In this document: piece after piece, positions 13,201-23,333 of the stretch
Numbering within the stretch: the stretch's first letter is position 1
Layout of the letters: every line of letters begins with the position of its first letter
DNA from: Opisthorchis felineus
Taxonomy: Eukaryota > Platyhelminthes > Trematoda > Opisthorchiida > Opisthorchiidae
Length of the DNA: 64,000 nucleotides
Reading direction: 5' to 3'
Assembly: GCA_004794785.1 (NCBI GenBank)
Contig: SJOL01007164.1
Coordinates: forward strand, 470,172-534,171
The notes under the pieces: generated by a model
The model's input: only the letters and a program-made list of their open reading frames with translations
The model's database searches: none
What the model was told of the DNA's origin: nothing
Position numbers and translations under genes: made by a program

Positions 13201-15864
13201 AACTTCGGTTAGTGGATACGGCATCACTGAACAAGTCGCTATGTGAATTTGAAGAACTAGGTGAGAGGTAAATATTTGCAAAAACAGGGTAGCGGAATTT
13301 CGGTAAAAAAGTGGTTTAAATTGACTGGCGGTAACCTGAACTCATGTGAAGCTTTCATATGGGACATCAGGTCTGTCTGGTACAGACGACAATATCCTTA
13401 CCGGAATCACATACAACGTACATGAACGTTGCAACTACTTTCGGGTGAATGCCAAGTACTTGGACGGAATGAAACACAAAAACAATGTATTTGGGGTCAT
13501 GTCTCACCTGGTTTTGTGCAACCGTACCATACACGTGAGGCCGTGTACAGAAGGGTAATAACAGAAGCGGAGAAAAACGGGGTTCGTTGTGAGACAGTTC
13601 GACAAGCTATCGCTAAATCAATAGGCAGTTAACTGGCTGTGTTCATAGACGGTTTAACGGAGGACGCATCTGTTCGACACTCGGCGCATTTTTGGCTGTC
13701 GCCCACATTTCCATGGTACTTTCTAGCACAACCTTGGATTCAAAGGTTGCTCGAACATCAGTGCAATCGTCCTCGAGTGCTAAGTGGCCGTGACAACTTC
13801 AATAAACAACCCACGGTCGATGAGAACTAAGGGTCACGCCGCTACCCATTTGGTAATGTGGCGATACTTTGGCATTCATTCGTTTGTCATGTTCGGACTC
13901 CTGCCGTTCACACAAGTTACATCTTCATTCAGCTTCTACCTATTGTGTTTGAATGTCACCAAAAATTAAATGCCGAAAATATTGACTGCATTATCCAGCA
14001 CTTGGTTTCCTGGAATCTTCCGGTGACGCGCGCCTCCTGATACGTCTTCTCTGCAAGTAATCGTTTTCAAATGAACCCATGAAAACGCTAGCGTATTCGT
14101 GGAGCCTTTTGAAATCTTCCTAAACTACTGAGCAACCGTTTTCCTCTCCGTAAATCATCAACACTACTTAACAAACAAGTAGATGTTGTTGTTGCTGCAG
14201 TATTGGTGCAATATTGGCGAAGTGCTTATCATACCAGCTCTACAAGAAGTGATCTTCACGGCGATGTGTCGAGATCGAGAGGGAGTTTTGAGAGTGATGC
14301 ATTTGAACGACACCTCCATTCAGCGGTGCGTCCATGAAATCGTCTGTGATACACAGTCACAGGTTGTTCCAAAATTGCAGGGTGCAAACTTATCTGTGTA
14401 ATTGGACAAAGTGTCTGTCAGTTAACTCCGCTCTACCACTGGTATATGTTGGATACTTCGATGATTGCAGTCCAAAAGAAGACATGCTTTCTGCCCAAAA
14501 CTGAGGAGCAATCGCTGTTCGGTAACAAGCTTCGTCTTCTATTTGAAAAGTGAAATTTTACGTGTTTTTGGCCATTTGTTACGTGTTCCGACACTGAAGG
14601 TGCAAATGCAATCAAGTACAATACTAAATATGATATGATATGATCTCTCAACTCTGACTAGATCGATGAACAGCATGTCACTGTTCCCCTGCACTTTGAA
14701 ACACGGCTTTCCAAAGGCACTTGGCTGATTCGCTTTGTTGAACTTTCCGGTGTGACTTTATAGTTCGCACGAGAATTCTCACCCCTGTAAATAGACAAAA
14801 AATGAAGCTTATCTGGCCGCTCGGTCCGCAGCGCAGGCTTGTAGTTCTTCAACTTCTGTCAAAAAAATGAGTTATTTCTGCAAAAAATTCACAGGAGAAA
14901 ATCGTACCTGCTCTCTGATCTCGCCTATTTACTTCTAGGTGGCATGGAAACGTTCCGAGCTCATTTTGAACCGCTTGTCATGATTTCCGATTTCAAGTTG
15001 TCGCCTCGCTGAGTGGAGTGGTGGATGGTGGATCCGATTCCCTCTGGCTCTGGTGATGTGCACATTACCCATCAGGATGAGATTATTGTACTGCGCGACA
15101 AAATTTCTGGAGCACATTTCAACCATGAAGTGTACGTATAGCTGTGCCCGTGCGACCAAGTGCCTAATCCCACGATTATGAGCCAGAAGGCAGCTTCTAA
15201 TATCTGCATTTTCATCATTCTGTATGGTAGTATCTTGATTCAATATGGGCGTAGATTTACTGATGCAGCTACCAGGTCAATCCGGCATTCCATAGGGATT
15301 TTCCTAATGCATTTATATATATATNNNNNNNNNNNNNNNNNNNNNNNNNNNNNNNNNNNNNNNNNNNNNNNNNNNNNNNNNNNNNNNNNNNNNNNNNNNN
15401 NNNNNNNNNNNNNNNNNNNNNNNNNNNNNNNNNNNNNNNNNNNNNNNNNNNNNNNNNNNNNNNNNNNNNNNNNNNNNNNNNNNNNNNNNNNNNNNNNNNN
15501 NNNNNNNNNNNNNNNNNNNNNNNNNNNNNNNNTAAAGTTAGCGGTGCGAGTACCTGTAATTTGATCTAGTTTTTTCATAAGTCTTCACTCGTTCATGTGT
15601 TGTAACTTGGCGAGGATTGTTCGTGAGGTAAAATTTTACCGGCTGAAGAATGTATCTGGTTACCTGGGGCCAACTCTGCCGGTGCCTGCCGTTACAAGAA
15701 ATTGCGCAGTGAATAGTAATAGTGTCGCATAAACTCTCAATCCTGTGCCATCTGACCTAACAGTTTTTTTCTTTTTTTCTCTGGCATTTCAGGTAGCTGA
15801 ATGCCTTGCCAAGTTCCTTGTTCGTAATCGTTTGACAGAAGCCAGATCAAATTGTGGAAACTGA
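4192..15864 (+). CDS. PPME1: PPME1, protein phosphatase methylesterase 1 (3' part, five exons, 5' incomplete)
   Basis: Spliced gene model: join of 4192-4282, 6053-6344, 7361-7643, 11344-11408 and 15793-15864 (803 nt, about 267 codons). PPME1 is an alpha/beta-hydrolase that removes the methyl ester from the C-terminal leucine of the PP2A catalytic subunit. Seen here: the conserved IEWS segment, the run LLLLAGVDRLDKDLTIGQMQ, and CGHAVQEDAPEK with the catalytic histidine. All introns are GT/AG and their phases fit (1 into the first exon, then 2, 0, 1, 0). Known from the human enzyme: the triad is Ser156, Asp181 and His349. Only the His exon is in the window; the GHSMGG serine loop and the IDVVEG aspartate exon were not found in 1-4191. 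The equivalent human segment is about 205 residues, so this copy is longer, because of an expanded linker. Identification is firm; the far 5' end is missing. Confidence 0.92.
4846..4920 (-). repeat. Short dispersed repeat, copy 1
   Basis: The reverse strand reads aacatcacaaacgagagatt then a GC-richer block and ggtgagtctctcgc. It matches 39325-39409 on the + strand closely enough that both translate to a TSQTRDSAG(L/F)QV(S/N)L peptide. It is a two-copy repeat in this window, class unknown. Confidence 0.6.
5505..5546 (+). repeat. ATC/TCA-rich microsatellite
   Basis: Imperfect run of tcatcatttcatcatcatca and further tcatc units. Microsatellites of this kind also form the 3' tails of RTE elements, but no element is recognisable beside it. 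Confidence 0.6.
6053..6344 (+). CDS. PPME1: PPME1 exon with expanded acidic/polar linker
   Basis: Starts after acgttttcgtag. VRSCQLRNVRSARVSFPGQL aligns with human VKSGQIRNLESARVSMVGQV. After that it diverges into a Ser/Pro/Thr/Asn/Gln-rich stretch and an acidic patch (ETDDDEEQ), in the place where the human enzyme has its own disordered Glu-rich insert. The donor is caa|gtaaga, phase 0. No domain is visible in the linker; it is expected to be a disordered loop on the hydrolase fold. Confidence 0.9.
6345..7360 (+). other. PPME1: PPME1 intron
   Basis: Donor gtaaga, acceptor gacttctcag, phase 0. No repeat or additional exon recognised. Confidence 0.75.
7361..7643 (+). CDS. PPME1: PPME1 exon, core hydrolase segment
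   Basis: Starts after gacttctcag, phase 0. The first ~45 residues are a further polar, Ser/His/Glu-rich linker. Then comes YTWRIDLMNTQPFWQGWFSG, followed by a conserved segment ending LLLLAGVDRLDKDLTIGQMQ, nearly identical to vertebrate PPME1 around its PP2A-facing surface. The donor g|gtcagt leaves one base of a glycine codon (phase 1). The open frame continues past the donor for about 45 codons, but that extension has no family similarity and is intron. Confidence 0.93.
8545..8728 (+). mobile_element. tRNA-derived SINE (family A), full copy
   Basis: The head is tRNA-like: an A-box gatggctcagtggttagagc and a B-box tggttcgaatccga at normal spacing. The body that follows contains ctgtctaggcttggacaacc, tggcagtatcccggccc, cttccttctggtggcatggc and the end caccgaaaggtgctacagct. 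The same order is present at 23161, 37858 and 51465, and inverted at 18388 and 59153. It sits in the sense orientation in a PPME1 intron. The 129-aa frame across it is a repeat artefact. Confidence 0.9.
10226..10300 (+). mobile_element. Decayed tRNA-like SINE head
   Basis: Contains gtgcaagctattgaccggaa and ggtttctggttcggtcccat, aligning with the gcgcgaatttactgatcgta / tccgtggttcgaatccga head of SINE family A. No body could be followed, so this is a fragment or a strongly diverged copy. Confidence 0.5.
11243..11268 (+). repeat. TA dinucleotide microsatellite
   Basis: About 13 uninterrupted TA units in the PPME1 intron, shortly before the catalytic-His exon. Confidence 0.9.
11344..11408 (+). 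CDS. PPME1: PPME1 short exon carrying the catalytic histidine
   Basis: 65-nt exon coding (G)KFQVHVFPKCGHAVQEDAPEK, matching human GKFQMQVLPQCGHAVHEDAPDK. The histidine codon cat at 11379-11381 corresponds to human His349 of the catalytic triad. The acceptor is cacgttctag at 11343 (phase 1) and the donor aaa|gtaaga at 11409 (phase 0). A TA dinucleotide repeat lies about 75 bp upstream of the exon. Confidence 0.93.
11409..15792 (+). other. PPME1: PPME1 last intron
   Basis: Donor gtaaga, acceptor tggcatttcag with a long T-rich tract, phase 0. It includes the assembly gap 15325-15532. No repeat family or extra exon was recognised among the short frames (12563-14852). Confidence 0.75.
15325..15532. 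other. Assembly gap (208 N)
   Basis: A run of N directly after a TA-rich stretch (tttatatatatat). It lies inside the last PPME1 intron and does not touch an exon. Confidence 0.99.
15793..15864 (+). CDS. PPME1: PPME1 terminal exon and stop codon
   Basis: Starts after ctggcatttcag. It codes VAECLAKFLVRNRLTEARSN plus CGN and a TGA stop at 15862-15864. VAECLAKFLVRNR matches VAEAVATFLIRHR of human PPME1, the last helix of the hydrolase fold. The tail after it is short and differs from the human one, as expected for a poorly conserved C-terminus. A GTAAGT lies four bases after the stop (15869), so a 3'-UTR intron is possible. No AATAAA or ATTAAA was seen in the next few hundred bases. Confidence 0.88.
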   Translation, partial: VAECLAKFLVRNRLTEARSNCGN

Positions 15865-17190
15865 TCTCGTAAGTTGATTTCCGGGATGCCATTCAACTGT
15901 CTACTTGTTATCATATATGACTGTCGGTACCATATTTGTTCTCAGCTGGTGGATATGGCTTGTAGACGACGTTATGTAAGAATCTCGTTGTGGACAATAT
16001 TTCTCCCGATGGAAGTAAGAAGCACCGCAGTCCTGTGTTATGTCATCAGCCAATTACATACATACTTTTGTGACAATGCAGTGAATGTATAGGGTACTTT
16101 TTCAATTGTCTTCTTTCATGCCTACTCTGGGACATGTACTTTATGGATGATTTACAATCATTGTTTTCTAAGTCGCAAATGGTTGCGAGCAGATCAGTGA
16201 TGCTTCGGATACTACTACTACTCCCCTCCACTAAGTGAAGGCCTTCCGAAAAATGGTTAACCCTCTGGCTGGCCGTTCAGCCTGATGTATCGAATGCCAC
16301 CCAATCGTCCTAAGTTTATTAGGCAAACTGCATCTACAACATCGAAGGCGATCGATAGTTGACTGTAACCATGCGCCACTATCTTCATGCTGAAAATGTT
16401 GACACTCTTTGGACCTGCTATCTACTGCTTAAATGAGTGACGTATATACTGCTTTTTTATTGACTCTCGAACCACTTGATCTTATTTCATGCAAATGCTT
16501 AGACAGTGTATTCCCATATCATGTGTATTTGCCAATTTAAGCCTCATGGAATGCACTTTCCCACAATGCTGGATATTCTGCTTCTGTATCCAATGTTTTC
16601 TACGACCAGCTGGCTTTTTCTCTAGTCTCACCTTTTGAGTAACAACGATTAATGTGACGCCACATCTAGATGTGGATGATAACCGAGCCCTCTTTCTTCT
16701 ATACTGCTCGGTGAGCCTGGTTGGAAAATCCCATTGGCTGTTCAGAAGGTCTGAGAACCCCTAATTAATGTTTGCATGATGAGCTAATGTATTACGGGCG
16801 TGACAATAAGTATAAGATTCTTCTGTGTGCGCAGAACCCTGGCTAGCTCTCAGTGGTATCGTGTGTGATTCACTCGATTTCCCGAGACTACACATCAGCC
16901 TCATCTCATAAATCAATGATTTCCGAGGCATTACTGGTTTTCCAACTTAATACGTATGTTCGGTGTTGAGCATCACCGTCGCTGCCGACAGCAACACTCA
17001 TATTCAAACAACATTGTTGTACTATTGTACAACTCCGAAAAGCTTTGGAAGAAGGTCGTGTTGTTTGAAGAGAATCGAAACGCGAGAGGGACTGTGTCCA
17101 ACACTACTCTACCACAACCATCCGAGGTGCCTGCTTCTCACAACTGACCACACGAACGCTTTTTGACTTTGCTTCGTCGGCGCTGATCAA
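15865..17190. other. PPME1 3' flank, nothing recognised
   Basis: Intergenic sequence after the PPME1 stop. No canonical poly(A) hexamer was noticed near the gene, no tRNA-like heads and no convincing frame. Confidence 0.5.
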
Positions 17191-17815
17191 GCACGTGGGA
17201 GGTCGCGTGCCTTCTTGGAACTAGGTTTGGCACATGACTAAGTCCCAGCAGACTGTACTGTTTTTGGTCCTGAACTAAAGTACCTGCCTCTTCACTGAAC
17301 AGTCGTTCGAGAATCACTTCAGTACGAATCTGTTGGCGCCAGTGTACACTTGCAATATTTGTGAGATATCGGAGACACCAGAGGCCTGAAGATGCCTTAC
17401 AGCGACCTTACTACATTCTGGTGCACACGACTCTTGAGATCCAATAGCATATCTACTTCATGCCACAAATGGCGTGAATTGGTTAACTCAGCTAAGGCCT
17501 TCGATATTCGTGCGTTAACTTTGTCCAGTACAATACTCTCTCACATAACAGGGTAAAATGCTCCAAAATCTCCAGTAATACGAGTGGAACTTTCTAAAAA
17601 CCACAGTGACTTTCCCCGCTTTCTAAAACGAGAACCATGTTGCATGTGTATCCTAGGTTGATAAACTTTCCATCGCTGTCGACTTAAACACCGGGATTTG
17701 GAGATCCTCTGGCGCCCATCTCTGTATATAATGACAAAGTTGAACGTAACTGCTGAACATGGACATCCATCGCGAATACTACTGTTCATAGAGAATCTTC
17801 CGGAGAACCCCCTGT
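17190..17815 (-). mobile_element. RTE-type LINE reverse-transcriptase relic (5' and 3' truncated)
   Basis: On the minus strand, FSGRFSMNSSIRDGCP followed by FNFVI corresponds to the GVRQGCPLSPFLFNF motif of the RT palm (17735-17800). Further on, [20 protein letters not shown] and WHEVDMLLDLKSRVHQ match the conserved [24 protein letters not shown] block found in the other RTE copies here. Frames are broken between and after these blocks. The nucleotide stretch at 17420-17530 also resembles 48870-48970. This is a dead copy. Confidence 0.7.
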
Positions 17816-18387
17816 ACACCGATCCAGTGTTTCTAGCCGGCTACTCAGTTGTATTTATCACTGATTGTCACGAACTCCTGCAAGGTTCACTACTTGTAAT
17901 GTACATTTTAAGAGATGGATTGGTTCCACGGCGTCGTCATTGCACAGGCTTTCTTCGGCTTATATAATCACGCCGTGTTGATTCACATGACGTTAACTGA
18001 ATGGACTGGAGACCTGGGATTGCGGACGTTTACTTCGATTTTATTGTGCCACACTCCTGGCCTTTCAACTCACCTGGTATGCACAGTTGGCACACAGCGA
18101 GACATTGTGCCTAATGATGTTTCATCTTTCTGCAGGTGGATTTTTGTGCCACATTCTGTCACACAAAAACATGTGCACAGGTATGTGCGCACGAAAGCAA
18201 GTGTGAGTTGTCCTTTCTAAGCTTCCTGAGTAGTTGTTTCCGTGGACTACTATTTTCACAACTGGAAGCTTCAAACGTTAGTTTGTGAATACGCCATTTG
18301 ACCTCGTTCTTTGCCAATTTTAAACCAGGAGTAACACCAAGAGTGGGCTAAACAGGGTAAAGGCAATCTCACAGCAATAAGTAATAA

Positions 18388-18576
18388 TCATACTCATAAT
18401 CGTTCAGCTGTGGTATACCTTCGGTACGATGTTACTCGAAGGAATCACGAGGGCTGAGCTGCTACTAGATTGCCCAGGTTTGGAGATCAGCATTCGAGAA
18501 GCTAGGTTTGGGCTCGAACTGTGCGCCTTCCGATCAGTATGTTCGCTTCTTGTGTTCTGAGTTATCCAGTTCTAGA
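18388..18576 (-). mobile_element. SINE family A, inverted copy
   Basis: The reverse strand reads ggataactcagaacacaaga, gcacagttcgagcccaaacc (B-box), gctgatctccaaacctgggc and the tail ctgaacgattatga. It is full length but more diverged than the 8545 copy. Confidence 0.8.
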
Positions 18577-20500
18577 TAGCCCGATATTCTTATACACTGA
18601 AAGTTACCGGTTGAATGCTTTCAAAGGGGCATCGTGCCTGAATGGTTGACACCGATTCTCCTGAGGAGTACATATTGAAGTCGAAAACTCGGATGCAAGC
18701 GATTCTTGCTGTCGAAGCTGTCGAAGCTCCTTGCCAGTGTTTGCCTCATCTTGTGTTTCTTGTTCGGCAGGATGGCAGATACCAACAGCTTGTGCTTATT
18801 CATCATGGTCGTCAGGTGTAGGGTTTGTCGTTTTTGGTCCATTTCTTTCTGTATATGATTGGGTATGAGCAAGACCATTCAAAATACACAGTCCAACAAA
18901 GCTATCCAACCATCAATGCTCTTTTCACCATTCTTCATCCAATGTTTCCATCGGGTCCGATCGGTGCCTGAGAAACACCTGCGAGCCGATTTGAAGGTCT
19001 TCTCGCTTAGTCAACTCAAAGCGGATATCTTCATTTCTTGATTAAATCTGCGTGCCTTCATTTTCTACCACTGCTTTGCAACCTCAGTGTTCTGGTTATA
19101 TTTGTGAAACACCTATGAATTGTGCACTTTATCACTTTTTCCACTGCCAGCTACCGTCACTTTCGTGCTTCATCATCAGTCGTCGTCATGGGGATGCGTG
19201 ATCTGTCCTTAGATCGAATTATGGACCGCACTCTCTCCTGGAGCATCCGTGAAATCCGTATACAGCTATACTTTGTGACAAGCTACGAAGAGATAGTACG
19301 CCCCTGGGCCTGTTTTTGTACGCCCCCAACTTTTAACGGATTCACTGCCCTGGTGACCAAGCCAGCTACTTGTAATCCCTGACCCACACACAACCTTCCC
19401 CGTCACACACATATGCAACCCTCCTGCCCCACGCACAAACCTCCATTCATCACTCCATCTCCTCTTCAGATTTTGATAATCTATTTTTGGTTCACCTCAA
19501 GGTTTGCCTGTTCCTATCTTAGTTTCTGTGCTCTGTTTCGACCGGTACCAGTAATGTATGAAACCTGTCCAGGCTATCTCCTACTGCTTGATTTTACTCC
19601 CCATGTGTCCATCTTTCGTTGCATGTTGCCCTTCCCCTGTGTTACACCCCCGTGCACAACGTCCGTACCTTCTTGTCGCCCACCTTGCTTTCCATTCACT
19701 CCTCATCTGCTGAAAGAGGGCCTCATCTACTTCCTTCAGGCTACACTCTTTCTCTCGTTGATCCATTGGATAACGCTGACTTGTCCTCATCGATCACGCC
19801 TGAAATCAGATCTTCCTTGTTAATGTATCCGGTTTATGCTGCAACTGACTTCTGTGATGAGACATCTCAAACTCCTTACTCAATGGACATGCTGCCCTCC
19901 TAACTGACCCACCTAGCACATTTCTCTCTTCGCTTTTTGAGAGGACTCGGTCGCTGACCTATTGGCTCTTGGTAAGCAGGCTCTCATTCGTCACTCTTCA
20001 CACGCATTGTCCGGTTTTCCGCATTTGTATTCCCTTAGATCGACTGTTCCGATAACTCCGGCCACACTGTGGCTATGTGCGTTTCAGTCTATGTAGCCCT
20101 GGCGGGCGTGTGCGCAAAAGAAAATCGTTGAACAGTGAATTCTTTTTTTCTGCATTTTAATCTGTTTTATCCTGGCTTGCTTTGGGTGCGCACACGCTGA
20201 TTTCAAAATGTCTGGTGACTGTCGGTAGGTTTCGGTTCGGCATTTAGTTTGATTGCTTGATGATGAGCGAACAATAGAAATTGCTGTTCGGTTGTGATTT
20301 TAAGTCAAACTTGCGATCAATTTATTGTCGCTAAAACCAAATGAAATCCTTTAGACGAATATGTGAAACTAGAACTTGACACTGCATTCATTTGTTGTCA
20401 TTTCATCCCCTACTTCCAGTACTAGTTCCACGAGATGCCCCTGACTGCCTTTGCACATGTGATAAGCACTCCTGCTTTAGATTTCCTTCGTACATTTGTT
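18577..20500. other. Intergenic, pyrimidine-rich patch, no gene recognised
   Basis: The open frames at 19122-19382, 19413-19823 and 19619-19903 overlap in different phases and arise from a C/T-rich region at about 19380-19720. Their translations are Pro/Ser/Leu-rich with no family similarity. I do not call them genes. Confidence 0.45.
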
Positions 20501-20880
20501 TAATAAACATGGCGCAACGATTTGTCACCTCTGTTTGGGGAAAGTAGAAGTGCTCTCACTAGACGGAAACGCCTCGCTATTCTAGAACTACTAGTAGACT
20601 GAACCGTGAAGCGAGGCAAACAGGACAGTTGCACGTACTTGTTCATCTCTGCGGTGATTCCGTCTTTGTCCCAGGCCTTGGGATTCTTCAACTGTCGTAT
20701 GATTTCGGCGTTACTTTGGAGGATCACAGTTTGCATTGTGCGACGATGCATTTGAGAGGAGAATTGTTGGGGATGTTCGGTCGACTGAGGAAGTTTCCTA
20801 TTTTTGTCGTCAATGGCTTCGATGTTTGCGGATAGTCTGTTCCCATGGGCCTTGTCGCGGTAGCTGAACTAGCCTCACTT
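20500..20880 (-). mobile_element. LINE reverse-transcriptase N-terminal relic
   Basis: The minus strand encodes NAEIIRQLKNPKAWDKDGIT followed by AEMNKY, the conserved (A)I..LK..KA.G.DGIPAE block just before RT motif 1. Upstream (20760-20880) are weakly matching residues with stops. No later RT motifs follow, so this is a fragment. Confidence 0.6.
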
Positions 20881-23160
20881 GGTCACCAATGTTCAATGAG
20901 ACTTCCATATTAGGGGGGTCATTCAGATAGCCCTTGCGGTCGTTTCTTTAAGACTTGCTTGGACTCGGGATGTGCGATCTTTTGTCGCGTTTGATCTTCG
21001 TTCCTCTGGCCCGTCTAGGTAACTGCGTGGTGTCATTCGAAATCCAGTTCTCTCGGAGTGTTGCAGTTTCAAGTCGGCTGGTGGAGGCATCGTGTATCGC
21101 AATTGTTGACGCGCGTACTGAGTTTTGACATCATCACAAAACAGGACACCAATTTCCTTCGCGGATTACGCCGGTCACATTTTTGTACTTATCCGAGTAA
21201 TCCAGACGTTTTTGAAGGACCGGTTTAGCAGCCTTTCCTCAGACAGGGCCTGAACTTTGCTCACATGAATGTGTGGTCTTCTCTAAAAAACGGGATGATC
21301 AGCGAAGTTGACAAGCCTGTCGCCAACGAGGACCTAAACCGTACTTTCCAATCACAGAACTCGTTGATATATCATATGGCCCAGCATATGTGCTTCAGTT
21401 ACTGCATTCTATTAACATTTTACTCTTGTTCTTTCAAAGCTGCATTCAGTGTGATGTAACGTCCGTCTCTGGTGTGCCTTGCGGAGCCTGGTCCATGTAC
21501 ATATATGATCACGATGGCAATGTGGAGCGAGCAACTTTTACTTCAGGTTTTAGCAGTTCTTGAGTGTATCACTTCAAATCAGACTAAAGCGTTTCGAGTG
21601 CAATTAGCTGGTGCTGCACCGTATTTCCTGGGGCCGTGCTCTGGACTTGTGTGATAAAACCAGAAATGACTGTCCGTACCAAACACCTGGATTCAACAGG
21701 GACCGTTTTCATGTGCTCGGACTTTTGACGGTCACACGAAGGTGACGCCATAACTATACGGGTAGCAGGTGGTAGCCTGATTTCCAACATCCAAAGTTGG
21801 CCCAACATCCGACAAAGACGTTTTTTGGGTACGTGTCATCCAGATTTTTGCGGGTTGCTTTTTTAGCATCATGCGGTTTTCGTTTGAGCGAAAACCTCCA
21901 GCCTTTTCAAAACCAACTATGACCTCTTTGGTATCAAGTCATGAAGAGATGCCGAACAGACCCTCTGTCTCGGTCTTTCGGCCCACATTGAATCTACTCC
22001 AGAGCTGTCTTCAAATGTTCCGCGTTGTCAGCTGGAAATCAGTGTTTTTGTCACCTCCGCTCTACAGACAGTCAGTGGACCGTCAACCAGGTTATAGCGC
22101 ATGATATTCGCTCAGGCTTTTCACCTTATTTGAGATCCCTATCCCATGGTGAAGCAGTGAATGGGACTTCCTCAGCAGGACTGCATGATAGCAGCTCGCA
22201 TTGGAGCATTTCACTGGGGTGCAAAAGTCAACTTCATTGGCTTCGCAAGGTATTTTACTCAACTTTATCACAATTGGTCCCTTGAGCTTTGACTGTATTC
22301 TCTTTCCTCAGGCGGAATCCGCGTGTTGAATTTACTGTCCTTAAAGCAAGCATGATCACTTGAAAATCCTAGATGACCTTTCCAACAACTACTGGTGGTA
22401 ATCTCATTACGGAAATGTTTCGACCCAACGCACAGGTGACTTCTCTTATCCAGGGAGTAACAATTTAATCGTAGTTTAATCCGTTTTTATGTTAGAATTT
22501 TAAATGCATCCTATTTGGACTGTGCTTGAAGCTAGGTAACAAAACCGTTTTGTTCTGACTGAAGTCCTCGAGTTCGACCTCCTGTAAATGTCTTCAATGC
22601 AGAACTAAACATTTTATCAGTCCTTATGACAGACGCACCAGAAAGAAGGCCCAGCTGAACAATGCGACACATTCTTGAACGACGAGTTTCATTTTTGTTC
22701 GTATTAAGCACTTTTAACGGGTGTACTGTGTCATTTTGTACCTCCCTCCTTCAACTTGTCCTTAGCGGTCAACTTAGATGCGTTTCGTCATTCTTAAAAA
22801 TTCGCATTTGTCGTAGCGCAGTTTTTACAACCCTTTTTCCTGTTGCGCAGCTGTTTCTGTTGCAAGTCCCTAACCTCGTCCTCTCTTACTTCGTTAGGAT
22901 TCACCGTACATCTCATTGGTTTGCCGCTTGCAATTGTTGCTACAGCACTCGCCCGTGTAAAATCCTCGCAGGAAATCTAAGACTCACTGGAACCAGACGG
23001 TACGACTGGAAGTTGCTGCATCGTGACCAACGTATCTGTAAACGTGTGCGTCCGACTTATAATGAGATGACAGGCGAACCTTTTAGCTATCTTTGATCGA
23101 CCATACTCATCCACGTAATTAACTTATTAATCCTTCTAATCCAATTATGACTATTACTGG
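20881..23160. other. Intergenic, no gene recognised
   Basis: The sequence may include further decayed LINE upstream of the 20.5-kb RT fragment. A 144-aa frame at 22662-23096 is hydrophobic and Cys-rich at first and basic at the end; no family recognised and no splice context supports it. Confidence 0.4.
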
Positions 23161-23333
23161 GCTCGGTTTACCTCAGTAGTTAGGGCGCGAGACCGTGAGG
23201 TCCGTGGTTCGAAAGCGACCCCGGCATCTCAAGTGCTGCTGTCTAGGCTTGGTCAACTTGGCAGTATTTCAGCCCCTGTGCTTCCTATGGATGGCATAGC
23301 AGCCAAGCACCGAAAGGGTGTTACGGCTGAACC
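23161..23333 (+). mobile_element. SINE family A copy
   Basis: tRNA-like head cctcagtagttagggcgcga with tccgtggttcgaaagcgacc, then ctgtctaggcttggtcaact, tggcagtatttcagcccctg, and accgaaagggtgttacggct. Full length, with one disrupted B-box position. Confidence 0.87.

Noticed and set aside
19413..19903. Overlapping 136-aa and 94-aa open frames
   Set aside because: They lie in a C/T-rich stretch, overlap in different frames and give low-complexity Pro/Ser/Leu peptides without family similarity or splice signals.
22662..23096. 144-aa open frame
   Set aside because: Composition changes along its length, with no recognisable domain and no evidence of exon borders; likely chance.
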